NCBI GenBank assembly: GCA_022925895.1
Contig: JAKSYS010000156.1
Location: forward strand, 39,227-103,226
Reading direction: 5' to 3'
DNA length: 64,000 nt
DNA from: Fragilaria crotonensis
Taxonomy: Eukaryota > Bacillariophyta > Fragilariophyceae > Fragilariales > Fragilariaceae
Shown: piece after piece, positions 1-11,243 of the stretch
Layout of the letters: every line of letters begins with the position of its first letter
Numbering within the stretch: the first letter of the stretch is position 1
Notes under the pieces: model-generated
What the model saw: the letters and a program-made list of their open reading frames with translations, nothing else
Databases searched by the model: none
Told to the model about the DNA's origin: nothing
Program-made: the position numbers and the translations under genes

Positions 1-897
1 AGGTTTGTGTCCGCACTGCGGGACCAAGCTCTACGAGACAGTCCGCAAGGGAGTTCTCCGCAAAAAGGTCACTCGCCCTCTGTCTATTGCAGGTCAAGTA
101 GTGAGGGGTCAATGTGTTCGCTGTTTAAATGGCGGAGACGATGAAGGTGATGCTGCTGCCATTGCGTGTGCGGCACTTGCAGAGCCGACGTCAACTGCTA
201 TCCCGGCTGCTACTGCGACTCCCATACTGTCGTCTCCACTCCAGATGGACGCCATATACACTGGCAACTTCAACAGCTATGGTGAGCGCCATGGAGAAGG
301 GGAATTGATCTGGGCCAATGGTGATCGTTACAAAGGTAAGTTACTGCTTCTGAGCGACGACTTTCGTTAGATTGATTCTCACCAAAATTCATCGAAGGTA
401 TGTTCTGGAATGGCGTTCGCGACGGTGAAGGAATTCTCAACTTTTCCGACGGCTCGGAATACGTGGGAAACTGGAAGGATAACAAAATGCATGGTCAGGG
501 AACACGTCGCTTCCCAAATGGCAACGTATACAATGGTTTGTACCGTGAAGGCAAACGATCCGGCAATGGTCGTTGCTACTATGCCAATGGCGATATGTAC
601 ATTGGCGAATGGGGTAACGACCAAATGAATGGTTTCGGGCGATACTACTACAATAATGGACAGTGCTTCGAAGGATTCTTCTGGGAAGGTACTCGGAATG
701 GAATGGGAAAATACCAGCTGACTGATGGACGTGTTGATATATATCGCTATGAAAACGATAAGCGTGTTGGGGAAGGCGTCAGGTGGAGTGCTGATCGCAA
801 GAAAGCGTGGAGATTAGTGGATGGAAAGGTTAAGGGCAAGGTGTCGTTGCAGGTCGCCTCGGAGATAGCCCAACGTTGTGAACAAGGAACGAGTTGA
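1..897 (+). CDS. MORN-repeat protein, 5' truncated by the window edge
   Basis: The reading frame is already open at the left edge, so the N-terminus is missing. Two exons are visible: up to 335, then 398-897. The 62-nt intron (336-397) has GTAAG and AAG ends, and splicing restores a broken repeat at GDRYKG|MFWNG. The first part carries a CPHCG...CVRC zinc-ribbon-like pair (near residues 2-40 of the visible part), followed by a low-complexity Ala/Thr linker. Then come about six MORN repeats of the form YxGxFxxGxxxGxG (YTGNF, YKGMF, YVGNW, YNGLY, YIGEW, FEGFF). MORN repeats generally bind membranes or act as scaffolds, and many stramenopile genes have this layout. The specific partner or role cannot be deduced. 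The family assignment is secure; the function is not. Confidence 0.85.
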
Positions 898-2599
898 GGA
901 AGGACACCGTTCAGAACTTAAATGTATGTATCCCTCTTGTACTGAACTTAGAACAAACGAGTGTGTGCGTATTTTATGCTTTAAGTCATCGTGGCATATG
1001 TTGCCATATGTATCATGCAACGCTCGACTATTACTCTGGAATACACAGTACAGTGCTAATGCACTCCGATAAGATTCGTTTTCATCGATTCGGAGCACAA
1101 AATCTCACGGACTGAAGTGCCATTCGTTGCGTCAACGTATGACATACATGCGGTTGGTACATGGGACTCCATGAAATTGCGCGTACTCTTCATTGAACCG
1201 GACATCAGGTCAGCAATCCATGTCATGATGTCAAGAAGCAAGGAAATGTGCAGGATTGCGCATTCGTCCTGTCGCATTGGTTCGTGTTTCGTAGCACTTT
1301 TGGGAGTGATTCGATTTTGGTACGAAAGGAATGGGAATCGTATATGAAAAGCAGGGTTCCGCGAAGATGAATAACCACGCATGTTGTGAAAGGGGATGGT
1401 TTGAGACTACCACCACCCAAGTTTCAAGATCACTTCCAGGTCATGACTGGGGAGCCAGCAGAGAAACATTACACCTGATGCTCAGAGGTTCCAGCTAGTA
1501 CCAAAACAAACAGGTTGTAATGCTGGCCGTGAGCTTTATGTGTGGACATAATGCTGCCAGATGTCATGCATTATGGATGCAAATAGATTGTGCATGAATC
1601 ATTGGTTGTTCAAAATTTGTGAATGCTTTCTGCAATCAGCCCCATGGCCTGACATAACAATGCCCCAAGGAGGAACTGCCATACCTGCATTGAACTGCAT
1701 TCAAATGAGAATGAAGTCAGATATGGCAGCATGTCACAGGAGATTACAAGACCTGCCAAGCATCTGTCTCAAAGAAAAACATATCAACAATTATGACAAT
1801 CATCTTGTTCTTTTCTGGTACACATTCTACTCATTCTATGAGCAATGTCTGGCTGCATCCTTGCTCCCTTAATTGGTTTTGAATTAATGACGCTCCAGCA
1901 TCAGGGTTGCATACAAAAACATACCTTTCAGATATATGCTATAATACTGTATATTATTTGTTTCCTTTGCATGAAAAGCTGAGCAAAATCCCACTTGGGT
2001 TGCATCTTCCAGGATGATTGATACTATTGGACAGGAGATAGGAGACAGAAAATGGGAGCAAGCCTGAGATGGGAGCCTGAGTTCGTCTCCGAGTCCGAGG
2101 ACTTGGACCTTGGACCTTGTACTAATACCGTTGGTAGCGGTACTGATAGCCCAAGTACTTGTACTAGTAATAGGAGTATACAACTCTGTTGGTCCTTGGA
2201 TTCTGGGAGGCGTCTGTAGCACTCCTGTACTCCTGGTATGCATACCAGGTACAACTACTCTACTAGTATTGTACAGTACCATATTCCGAACTCTGCCGAG
2301 TACAGTATGCGTTAAGGAAAAGCTTGGGGTGCGAAGGGCGAGAACCCTCTCGTCGGAAATAGACAGACACACAATTTACCACTTTCCTCCCTACTATTTT
2401 TGTACACATCGGTTCAATGAATTCAGTCGCACGCCGTGAAATACGGGATACGGGCCTCGAGTTCTCACCTAACGAAGCCCTTCTAGTGAATTCAGTGGTG
2501 TTCGTCCCTGATCGAAGGGACTCCAAGCGTTTAAAATAACGCCGGTTTGATTCAAGGCGTACGGTCCACAAGTTGTCTTCATACTTCGTTATCATCAAG
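898..2599. other. intergenic region without a convincing gene
   Basis: No open frame here looks like a protein. Only short frames up to about 100-160 codons occur, with no recognisable domain. The stretch about 1440-2040 has the A/C/T-rich word use seen in the other decayed blocks of this window. The stretch about 2105-2290 is dense in GTAC, AGTAC and TACTAG words. The last part, up to 2599, probably contains the promoter and first non-coding exon of the downstream ribosomal protein gene. Confidence 0.6.
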
Positions 2600-2833
2600 G
2601 TGAGGGACTAACACGATGGAGAAGCTGCTCCGTTGTCGGAGGAGTGTGCTGCAATGAGGGACAATCAGGCAGCGTGGTGTAAATTGGACACATGGAGTTG
2701 CTTGATTGCAGCGTAGTATGTGCGACGCGAATTACCACCATTGTGCTGTCAACTCGACTCGTTGTTCGGTGTCACTTAGTCGGATCAGTCGAACACAGAG
2801 TACTGAAATTTTCTCACTTTTTCTCCTTTACAG
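2600..2833 (+). other. probable 5'-UTR intron of RPL10
   Basis: A donor-like CAAG|GTGAGG at 2600 and a textbook acceptor (a long T/C-rich tract ending in TTTACAG at 2833) lie just before the start codon at 2842. Introns directly upstream of the ATG are common in highly expressed ribosomal protein genes. There is no transcript evidence, so the donor position is inferred. Confidence 0.5.
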
Positions 2834-2841
2834 ACAATATC

Positions 2842-3495
2842 ATGGGTCGCCGTCCATCCCGTTGTTACCGTTACCAAAAGAACAAGCCCTACATCAAGTC
2901 GCGCTATTGTCGTGGTGTCCCAGAATCGAAGATTAGGATCTTTGACGTCGGCGCCAAGAAAGCCGCTGTGGATCTCTTTCCTTTCGTAGCTCACTTAGTT
3001 TGTGATGAGAAGCAGCAGATCTCCTCCGAGGCGCTTGAAGCTTGCCGTATTGCGATCAATAAGCATCTTGTGAAGAATATTGGAAAGGATAACTACCACA
3101 TCCGCGTCAAGGCTCACCCATTCCATGTGCTGAGAGCCAATAAAATGCTTTCGTGCGCCGGAGCCGATCGTCTCTCCTCCGGTATGCGTCACTCGTATGG
3201 AAAGCCAATCGGTGTCGCAGCCCGTGTCAGAATTGGACAGGTTTTGATCTCTGTGCGATCCAAGGACGTTCACGAACCACACGTTATTGAGGCTATTCGT
3301 CGTGGAAAGTTCAAGTTCGCTGGACGCCAAAAGATCTTGAAGAGTTTGAAGTGGGGATTCACGAAGTACCACCGTGAAGAGTACGTCAAATTGCGTCGTT
3401 CTGGAGAGCTTGCTGCGGACGGAAACATTGTCAAAGTTCACAACAGACGTGGCGCACTCGAGAAGAGCGCACTTTACCAGGCTGGGCAAGAGTAG
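2842..3495 (+). CDS. RPL10: 60S ribosomal protein L10 (uL16, QM family)
   Basis: This is a structural protein of the large ribosomal subunit that sits near the peptidyl-transferase centre and is needed for late 60S maturation. The protein is 217 aa, matching the family length (about 214-221). The start is the ATG of [17 protein letters not shown], the conserved N-terminus. The in-frame extension back to 2692 is rejected because it crosses the predicted 5'-UTR intron acceptor. Diagnostic stretches are [16 protein letters not shown], the internal loop region [15 protein letters not shown] and the C-terminal [12 protein letters not shown]. Codon use is even and the gene is intact. Identification is essentially certain. 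Confidence 0.97.
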   Translation: MGRRPSRCYRYQKNKPYIKSRYCRGVPESKIRIFDVGAKKAAVDLFPFVAHLVCDEKQQISSEALEACRIAINKHLVKNIGKDNYHIRVKAHPFHVLRANKMLSCAGADRLSSGMRHSYGKPIGVAARVRIGQVLISVRSKDVHEPHVIEAIRRGKFKFAGRQKILKSLKWGFTKYHREEYVKLRRSGELAADGNIVKVHNRRGALEKSALYQAGQE

Positions 3496-3981
3496 ATGTT
3501 TCAGTTAGTAAATGGACGAGATAGCAACGCATGTTCTTGAATCGTAGGGTTTGCTGTCCTTCATGCGTAATTTGCAAATTATGTCAGGACATTGCCCTTC
3601 CTCGTCGTGCGGAAACAGTCCCGGTGTACACCGCCATTCTAGTTCCAAGGCGGCAACCAATGAGCTGCCAACAGCACGGCTACGCAAGTAAGCCGTGAAT
3701 AGTCTGGCTTAAAGCTACATTGATCCATCGACGGTATTCAGTGCTCAAATGTCATAATCTCCTCTATCACAAGGTGGAAGGCCGCACTCACTATCGGATA
3801 GTTGAGTGATCACTTGGAGGTTCTAACTTCGACCTTCGATGCTCGATCGACGGTACTTTGAGCTCAACCAGAGCACCTATGGCGTCTACTGTAATGATCA
3901 TCAAACCTCCAGAACTGCAGACCGCGGACTATTGTACAACTGTATGAGGCGTGATAAGCGGTGAATGTGGAGTCTAGGTCT
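3496..3981. other. intergenic, convergent 3' ends of RPL10 and HBS1
   Basis: The two flanking genes converge here, so the stretch should hold both 3' UTRs and poly(A) sites. Around 3720-3880 the phrase GATCGACGGTA or near-copies of it and the word GAGCTC/GTGCTC recur. No gene or RNA is recognised. Confidence 0.5.
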
Positions 3982-5899
3982 TCAGGCACATATTGCTGCT
4001 TCAACAATCCCGATTGCTACCGTCTCCCCACCACGTCGAAGCACGAATCGTCCAAGACTTCGACACTCAGTGTAGGCCTCAACGACGATTTTTTCGGCGA
4101 AGGTCATCTCAACGGTTGCGCTGACGCCGGCTGTAAGGATGCGAGGCTTCTCCTTGTGCGAGTTCTTCGTTTTCGGATGAACAGAAGTAAGAAGCTTGGA
4201 GAGTACCGTTGGAACGTCGATACTATGCATATGAAAAAGAACCTGTGCTCCTCGAATGAGGGGAACTGACAATTGTTCCATAACCATAATTCTGGCTTTC
4301 ACTTTCCGCTCCAAAGGAGGCCGAAGCTCCATATGCGGGTGACTGATGATGCTGCCTCTGGAAAGTCGTGCGACATCAATGCCGAGGAGATTGATCTCAG
4401 TGGTGTCACCTGCCATGGCGTACTTATAGTGACTTTCAGTGGCTGAAGAACTGTGCTCGATTTTGGATACCAACGCTTCGTCTCCAACGGGCAACGCAAC
4501 AACTTTTTCACCGACTTGAAGCACACCTTGCACGACTCGACAACGCAACGTGACTCCCTTGTTCCCCTCTGTGTATACATCATTAACGACGATTCGAAGT
4601 GGTTTGTCGATGTTTCTCTGCGCAGGGTGGAATTCATCCATAGCTTCGAGCAGAGTTGATCCTTTATACCATGAATACAACTTGTCTGCTCCCTCTCTCA
4701 TTTTCACATTTGCCCCTGTGAGACCACTGATAGGAACGAATTGTAGCCTTTTCGATACAAAGCCGCACTCAAGGAGGAATGGTTTCATTGTTGCCTGAAT
4801 TTCGAGGAATCTTCGCTCATCCCAGTCAACGGCGTCCAGCTTGTTAATAGCAACAATTATCTGAGAAACACCCAAGCCACGAGCCAGAATGATGTGTTCT
4901 CGCGTTTGACCGCCTCCGTCAAAGCCGACCTCAAACTCGCCAGCGGTAGCAGCGACCACTACGATACCAACATCGGCAGCCGCGGCACCTGTAATCATGG
5001 AAGGGACAAAGTCAGCGTGCCCAGGAGCATCTAAAATGATAAAGTCATGAGAAGCCGTGGATATCGACTTCGTTGCTATGTCCATGGTGACACCACGTTC
5101 GCGTTCTGCGTCATCTTCGTCCATTATCCAGGCGAGTGCAAAGGATGCTTTGCCGAGTTCAGTCGCCTGTTTCTGGTACTTTTGAACTGCACGCTTTGCA
5201 ACATAACCAAGCTGCACCATTACTTGACCCATGAGTGTCGATTTTCCAGCGTCCACATGCCCTACTACGACCATAGCGAGTCTCGATTTCTGCGATTTAA
5301 GGTCTGCCTGGAGGTCGTCAGGAAGCATTGGCAAAGGCCCATAGTCCTTTTTGGAGTGCGTCGCAGGAGTCTTCGGACCGGCTTTCACAATTTTGTCCTT
5401 TTCGATTGACCCCCGATTTGGAACGAATCCACCGGGTGGTTGGGTTAAGGCGCCTCTCTTCGTCGATTCTAGTGTCGAGGGAACAGCACCGCCGGGCGGA
5501 CCGTTAGGATTTATTCCGAGGTTACTTGGTGGAACACCAAATCCTGGTGGAGGTTTGCTGATTCCAGGTTTGGTGAAGCCCGGACGCGGCTCTTGGACAC
5601 CAGCTGTGAGCAGCATGTCGACTGCCCGCTGGCTGTCTCCATTAGCGTCAATTAAAGCCGACCTGGCGCGATCCGGAGTGAAGCCCATCCCCTCAAGCAT
5701 CCGAATTTTTTTCTGCATATAACTGTTCAGGCTGTTTTGGTTTAATCGTAGGCATGATTGCAGGTTGATGTTGATGTAAAGGAGGTCTGTAATCTGAATC
5801 TTCGAAACCTTCATCTTCATAATAGTCGTCGTCGTAGTCATCATAATCATCATAATAATCGTCTTCTGTAAGATTGCGGACGTTACGGTGCCTTGACAT
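3982..5899 (-). CDS. HBS1: HBS1-like translational GTPase (ribosome rescue), with an apparent frame change at a T7/A7 run
   Basis: HBS1 is an eEF1A/eRF3-family GTPase that acts with Dom34/Pelota to split stalled ribosomes in the cytosol. The start is the ATG at 5899, giving MSRHRNVRNL followed by a D/Y-rich stretch, the typical HBS1 N-terminus. Next come a UBA-like helix region (KIRMLEGMGF...), a Pro/Gly-rich linker, and the G domain with GHVDAGKST (G1), ERERGVTMD (switch I), DAPGH (G3), NKLD (G4) and SGLTG (G5). Two beta-barrel domains of EF-Tu type end the protein. The N-terminal frame and the main frame differ by one base and meet in the A7 run (T7 on the plus strand, 5706-5712). Six A residues would make one continuous protein. 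No normal-length intron explains the switch. The family is certain; the frame change is unresolved. Confidence 0.9.
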
Positions 5900-5999
5900 C
5901 GCGACCGAAGGATCAATCACTCGAGTAGTCGTCGTAAGTGGAGCAACATATTTCATAAAAATCGAAAACATGGACTGATGTGGGTGATTCAATCGAGAG

Positions 6000-6634
6000 T
6001 GCCTAATGCGCTTAGAATTAATGCGCTTATAAAGCACTTGCACCAATCAAAATCGTCCAAAACGTCATCGTTGCAATTTCGAAGTCAATAATTCTGTTAC
6101 ACCCCCTGCCTAAGTATGAAGGTCACTTTTAACGCTCATGACCACACGATCAAACATGTAACATGTAAGACGAAGTCTGTGTACGTGTACCGTAGCTGAA
6201 CTACCTTGTTCCACACCATGTCTACTCACAGTACTTTTTTAAATAGATCAACCAAATTAGCAGTCTTCGCCGCACTTCGCAACACTCGGAGTACTTGTGT
6301 TTTCACAGATCGTAAACAAAAAGAACCAAAAGAAGAGTTTCTCGCACACGATGTTCGTGCCTTCGATGTATACACGTCATTAGTGATACACATGCAAGAC
6401 CCACAACTCCCAGCACCAACGCCATCGCCAAACATTCACATTTCTCAATGTAGTAGAAGTTAAGATATATAACCTCTCGACTGGTGTTGCTTGCAACCTG
6501 ACTTGAACCGTTATTGATATTTTCAGAAAAGGTAGATGACTCTTTCGGGGAGGGGCAACCCCACCCCCGAAATTTGGACGATTTTGATTGGTGCAAGTGC
6601 TTTATAAGCGCATCAATTCTAAGCGCATTAGGCA
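6000..6634. mobile_element. 635-bp MITE-like element with 62-bp terminal inverted repeats
   Basis: Positions 6000-6061 and 6573-6634 are reverse complements over 62 bases with one visible mismatch (outer ends TGCCTAATGCGC / GCGCATTAGGCA). The interior has no protein-coding frame, but it has a G/C palindrome near 6545-6570. A 12-base direct repeat, GATTCAATCGAG, lies just outside at 5986-5997 and 6640-6651. It is offset by 2 and 5 bases from the repeat ends, so it is not a clean target duplication. The structure fits a small non-autonomous DNA transposon or fold-back element. The superfamily cannot be named. Confidence 0.6.
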
Positions 6635-6654
6635 TATTCGATTCAATCGAGCAC

Positions 6655-6960
6655 TCATACTTTGAGTACGCCAGTACTAGTACTACAGTATGTCATACTA
6701 CTACAAGGTACAGTAAGAACTCCGAACAGTAATCGAAGTCCGGTACTAGTACTATGTAGTAGGCAGTTCGAGTACTTGGTACGATGTACTGGGTATCTGC
6801 CATGAGCACATCGGTACTGTATGTTGGTGCTTGTTCGTTCGTGTCGATCAGACATGGTGACATGGAGTATGACGTAGTATGACATATGATACTGACATAC
6901 TACAGTACTGTGATACTCCGAGTACTACGGTAGTAGTAGTATTGTGTAGCATTTCAGTAA
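6655..6960. repeat. island rich in GTAC/AGTACT/TACTAG palindromic words
   Basis: Within about 300 bases there are many copies of GTAC, AGTAC, TAGTAC and related words, with no coding frame. The same vocabulary recurs in most intergenic gaps of the window, for example near 2150, 10500, 11480, 22080, 46200, 50300, 55150, 58760 and 60850. Confidence 0.55.
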
Positions 6961-7069
6961 TAATTGACAACGGTACCAGTAGAAATAAAAGAGAACCACC
7001 AGTTATTTCCAGACTTCGACGACCGCCGTTGCGTTTGATTTGTCTCAATTCAGTGCACCACGATCCACG

Positions 7070-7939
7070 ATGGTCCTATTCTTGGTTGGTTTAGGTCTCG
7101 GAGACGAAAAGGATGTTACAGTCCGTGGCTTGGAAGCTATCAAGTCATGCGACAAGATTTTTCTCGAAGCGTACACATCCGTGCTGGGAGTCGATAAGGA
7201 GAAGTTAGAGGCCCTTTACGAGAAGAGCATTGTTATTGCGGATCGAAACATGGTGGAAAGCGAGGCCGAGCAGATATACGAACCTGCCAAGGACGGAAAC
7301 GTAGCCCTTCTGGTGGTTGGTGACCCAGTCTGCGCAACTACACACACAGATATAATGATTCGGGCTAAGGAATTTGGGTGCAAGGTACAAGTTATTCACA
7401 ACGCTAGTATCATGGGGGCAGCTGGAAGTTCGGGACTGCAGCTCTATAACTTCGGTCAAACGGTATCAATTCCATTCTTCGAAGGAAACTGGAGACCAAC
7501 TTCATTTTATCCGAAAATAAAGTACAATCGCAAGGGAGGCATGCATACCTTGTGCCTGCTGGATATCAAAGTCAAGGAACCCGATTTTGATGCCATGGTG
7601 AAAGGTCGGACAACGTTCTTGCCGCCACGGTTCATGACGGTCAATACATGTTGCGAACAACTCGCTGAAGCGGAAGATACCCTTGCGGAGGAAGCGTATG
7701 ATCCTAAGGCCACATTGTGCGTTGGTCTCGCCAGGTTAGGACAGGAAACACAACAAATCGTTGCTGGGACAATGGCAGAATTGCTAAAAGTGGACTTCGG
7801 AGCACCTCTCCACTCGTTCATTGTCTGTGGACACTGCCACGACTTGGAATTCGAGGTCTTAAAGGAGTTTCTAGTTCCGAACTCTGAGTATGTCATTGAC
7901 GGACCTGTGCAGGTCTATCTTGCGGAAGGTACTACGTAA
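7070..7939 (+). CDS. DPH5: diphthine methyl ester synthase (DPH5)
   Basis: This SAM-dependent methyltransferase methylates the modified histidine of elongation factor eEF2 in diphthamide synthesis. The protein is 289 aa, close to the usual 285-300. The start is the ATG giving MVLFLVGLGLGDEKD, the conserved family N-terminus; codons upstream in the same frame have no ATG. Family signatures are GLGLGDEKDVTVRGLEAIK, the CDKIFLEAYTS segment, GDPVCATTHTD and NASIMGAAGSSGLQLYNFG, which form the tetrapyrrole-methylase-type fold. It is unspliced and intact. Identification is very secure. Confidence 0.96.
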   Translation: MVLFLVGLGLGDEKDVTVRGLEAIKSCDKIFLEAYTSVLGVDKEKLEALYEKSIVIADRNMVESEAEQIYEPAKDGNVALLVVGDPVCATTHTDIMIRAKEFGCKVQVIHNASIMGAAGSSGLQLYNFGQTVSIPFFEGNWRPTSFYPKIKYNRKGGMHTLCLLDIKVKEPDFDAMVKGRTTFLPPRFMTVNTCCEQLAEAEDTLAEEAYDPKATLCVGLARLGQETQQIVAGTMAELLKVDFGAPLHSFIVCGHCHDLEFEVLKEFLVPNSEYVIDGPVQVYLAEGTT

Positions 7940-9611
7940 GTCCTACTCGATCAAACGAACTACCTGCTACTCCGTACGTTGTATAGTGCCCATGCAAGTC
8001 GTGAGAAACCACAGCATATGTTGGGTAGATGATGAACAGCAGTTGCATTTGCAAGCTCAGTATGTTCTCCGTAACCATGTACGTCGTTTGTCCTTGTCGC
8101 GGTGTAGAGGTTGTGAAAGCCACCAGCCACACTAATGGCTGGTTGTGACGAAACTGGTACAGCGGAGTGCGAGCACTATCCCATCGTGTATGCGGTGTGC
8201 GGGAAGTGTGTCACTCTCCCGCCTCAGATGCGCGCGACATTATAGGTCAAAGTGATGTCATACCAGGGTAAGTGAACTCGGAGTGCGCACATCCAAATGG
8301 GGTTGCTAAATCGCCATGGCAACGACGTAGAGAGGGATGTTCCGGTGACACAACCACAGAAGCAGAAATGCTGTTGGTTGCAACACTCAACATCGGCACA
8401 AATGCATAAGTCCCTCCCGTCACGTCCTCCGGGACCTAGTACCTTGTACATGTGTACTACTACAGCCTTTATCTACTATGGACAACAAGGTGTGGATTTG
8501 AGGGTGGTTCTGAGCATGTGGCTGATATTGAAGTGTCACAGAACGAGCCTACACATAAGTTTCGCTTTTGCTTGAAGCTTGTTTCGGTAACTTCAACAGC
8601 TTTGTGGCGATCCGGAAGACCTTACAATTTGGCCTTCTTGCAAGTCTGCTGCACCATTTTGATGCAGCAATTCACTATCATGGTGGGACGGCAAATATGG
8701 CAAATAATAATTTTGTCCAGCATGAGGGTGGTGACAATGCAAGTATGGCACCATCACCACTGAGTCTTTCTCTGGTGTTCTGAAACAAGATGATACTAAA
8801 TCTAAAACAGTTTGTGAAGGTCTAATTGGAATTCCACCACATGTTGTACAATTAGCACAATTGAAACAATTGCAGCAATCTGTTGCTAGTATGAGACTGA
8901 CAATTATTGAAGGATCAATCAACTGCTGGATGACAGAACTAGCAATGGCAGAACTATCTTGGAAACAATTCTCTATGATATTGGTGATAGACTTCTGATG
9001 GACGTTTGCTATGCAGGGGAGTTTCTCACTGGAGTAGCAGGCCAGCAGCTACAAATAGTACCGCAGATTCCAATTGGAACAAGGTTGTATGAAGGAATGG
9101 ATGATGGTGGAATGACCATGCACCACAATCTTTGGCTACACAAAAGTAAATTCTGTCGTGTCCCACCAAATTGGACCTTTCCATAATGCAATATGTATTA
9201 GGCACACAAATTTTGGTACGCACAAAATACCACAACAGGACAATGCGCGTTGCGATGGCTGCTTATCGGTGGCTGACTAAGAATGTCGGCTTTTGATGTG
9301 GCGGTTTGATGAGGCTGCAAGGCAAGTTGGTTTGTTGCAAAGGACCATGACAGAGATGGATTACAATGATGCAATAATTGCAACAATTGAATCCCTAGTA
9401 GGAGTTCCATTGGACACCAATACAGGCTGTCAATGGCATGCCTCTTGCTGAAAGGTTAAAATGGACTCAGTATTTATAACTGCTGGTGCCTGACAAGCAA
9501 CGACCAACTCGAGAGGCACATCAGACCACGTATGAAAAAACAGGACAAGAAAGGGCATAATGATACTAGGAGCACCACTGTCACATCCTGACTCTATTTG
9601 TCTAGTACTCA
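7940..9611. other. non-coding, degenerate sequence
   Basis: No frame longer than about 110 codons has a recognisable domain. The part from about 8540 to 9400 has protein-like word use in short, mutually shifted frames, as expected of a decayed gene or repeat. None can be assigned. No tRNA or other RNA gene is recognised. Confidence 0.5.
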
Positions 9612-10214
9612 GATTGTTCTCAAGTCGATTGCTTGAAAATTCCATTTTCCTCTACTGGCAACAACATTGCACCAACCGGACTCTATTTTTTGACCGCAAA
9701 TGGGAGCGACCACAAGTCAATCAGCCCTCTGTGGTTTGAAGAATTTGAAACAGAGCCTTGGTTCTGTCCACATAGATTGGTCTCAAATTGATTGCTTGTA
9801 AACTCCATTTTCCTCTAGTACTCGAGAAAACATGGCACCACCCGAACTCAATTTCTTGACCACAAACGGGACCACAAGTCAATCAATTCTTGTTGGTTTG
9901 AAGAATTTGAAACAGATCCTAGGCCAGGAAAATATCTCAAAACTTTCTGTCCACTCAGATTGGTCTCAAGTCGATTGTTTGAAAATTCCATTTTCCTCCA
10001 CTCTCGATATCATTGCTCCACCCAGACTCTATTTCTTGACTATAAACGGGACCACAAGTCAATCAATTCTTGTTGGTTTGTAGAATTTGAAACAGATCCT
10101 AAGTCAGGAAAGTATCGCAGAACTTTCTGTCTACTCCGATTGGTGGTCTCAAGTCGATTGTTTGAAAATTCCATTTTCGCGATAAGATCGCACCACCCGG
10201 ACTCTATTTCTTTT
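9612..10214. repeat. tandem repeat, ~180-bp unit, about 3.4 copies
   Basis: Copies start at 9612, 9775, 9958 and 10138, each opening with GATTGGTCTCAAGTCGATTG or a close variant. The last copy stops after about 75 bases. Copies 2 and 3 are the most alike. The unit of about 180 bases is a multiple of three, and the plus-strand frame of copies 2-3 reads as a repeated peptide (TNGTTSQSILVGL) broken by occasional stops. This may be a decayed repetitive coding segment or a simple minisatellite. Confidence 0.7.
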
Positions 10215-10907
10215 AACAAGAAGCCCGACTCATGTGCGACTCATTGTGCTCGATGCATTTACGACGCTTATAATATTTGTTGTTTTCCTAAGATCAGCAG
10301 TGTGTGGTGGCACCAGTTGGGGCCACCAAACTCTGCGTTGGGACTTTCGGTAGGGTGGGGGATGATTGCCCATCCGAATCTCAGTATGTACATTTTGTAC
10401 CAACAGTAAATTTGGTTGATAAGAAGTAACAAGTAGTAGGACTACAGTACTCAGAGCATACAAAACGAATTGTGAAGTAGAACTCGACATCATGTGCTGT
10501 CAGGTGTGCTACGTACTGTATATACCAGGTACTCTATCAGCACATTTTGTACTTCGTACATAGCTCGTATCACATATCACATTTCAACCATCAACCATCA
10601 CACCCCAATTTCAACTGTACTGGACGGCTCCGTACTGGACGATCTCAAATCTCAACACTTCTGATTTGATCGCTAAATTTTTGCATGCTGCTGTTCAATC
10701 GACGAAGACGTGCACAGTGCAAACTGCACACACGGCACCCACGATCTACTCACGGAACTCGCTGCTACGGCTACAACCGCAGCCTTTGACACGCTGATTT
10801 CGAAAAAAAATCGTACGTCACCCTCCACGTACTTCTCTCAAGATCTCATTGCACGGCTACCGGATAGATCCACAATAAACGAAGCGGTCCTCATACAATT
10901 CATCAAC
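10215..10907. other. intergenic, presumed ACP promoter region
   Basis: A GTAC-rich stretch lies at about 10430-10560, followed by sequence leading into the acyl carrier protein gene. The ACP frame is open back to 10710, but that part looks like 5' UTR because the signal peptide begins at the ATG at 10908. Confidence 0.5.
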
Positions 10908-11243
10908 ATGAAGATCATTGCTCTCCTCACCACTATCGCCTCCGCATCTGCGTTCGCCCCTAACGCCGCCTTCTCCCGTGGCCTTACTTCAGTTGCGGCT
11001 GTCATGACTGATGAGCAATTCACTACCCTTCAGTCGATCATCTCCGACCAACTCGATGTCGATGTGGAGAAGGTCGTTAAGGAGGCTTCCTTTACTGACG
11101 ACCTTGACGCCGACTCTTTGGATGTTGTTGAGATGGTCATGTCGATTGAGGAGACCTTCGGGATCGAAATTGAAGACGAGGCAGCTTCCTCCATCAAGAC
11201 GGTTGGTGATGTCTGCAACTACCTTGAAGAAACCTTGAAGTAG
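10908..11243 (+). CDS. plastid-targeted acyl carrier protein
   Basis: This is the carrier of growing acyl chains in plastid type II fatty-acid synthesis. The 111-aa precursor starts at the ATG giving [16 protein letters not shown]. Residues 1-16 form a signal peptide with the diatom plastid motif ASAF|AP at the cleavage site (residues 13-18), which predicts import into a four-membrane complex plastid. The mature part has the ACP helices and the phosphopantetheine attachment site DADSLD, with Ser70 as the modified residue. An in-frame extension upstream to 10710 is rejected because it would bury the signal peptide. It is intact and unspliced. Confidence 0.95.
   Translation: MKIIALLTTIASASAFAPNAAFSRGLTSVAAVMTDEQFTTLQSIISDQLDVDVEKVVKEASFTDDLDADSLDVVEMVMSIEETFGIEIEDEAASSIKTVGDVCNYLEETLK

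Larger units (their letters stand above)
5900..7069. other. intergenic between HBS1 and DPH5, containing an inverted-repeat element
   Basis: HBS1 (minus) and DPH5 (plus) diverge from this stretch, so it should hold both promoters. Most of it is occupied by the 635-bp inverted-repeat element (6000-6634) and the GTAC-rich island (6655-6960) listed separately. No protein is supported. Confidence 0.6.

Noticed and set aside
2692-2841. 50-codon N-terminal extension of RPL10
   Set aside because: It is in frame, but it spans a polypyrimidine tract and TTTACAG acceptor and does not resemble the conserved L10 N-terminus, which starts at [11 protein letters not shown].
5769-5860. A 22-nt intron in HBS1 as the explanation of the frame change
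   Set aside because: A phase-compatible GT...AG pair exists, but 22 nt is far shorter than the other introns here (62-212 nt). The reading it would discard also looks more protein-like than the one it would keep.
5986-6651. GATTCAATCGAG as a clean target-site duplication
   Set aside because: The two copies are 2 and 5 bases away from the inverted-repeat ends, so they do not abut the element as a normal target duplication should.
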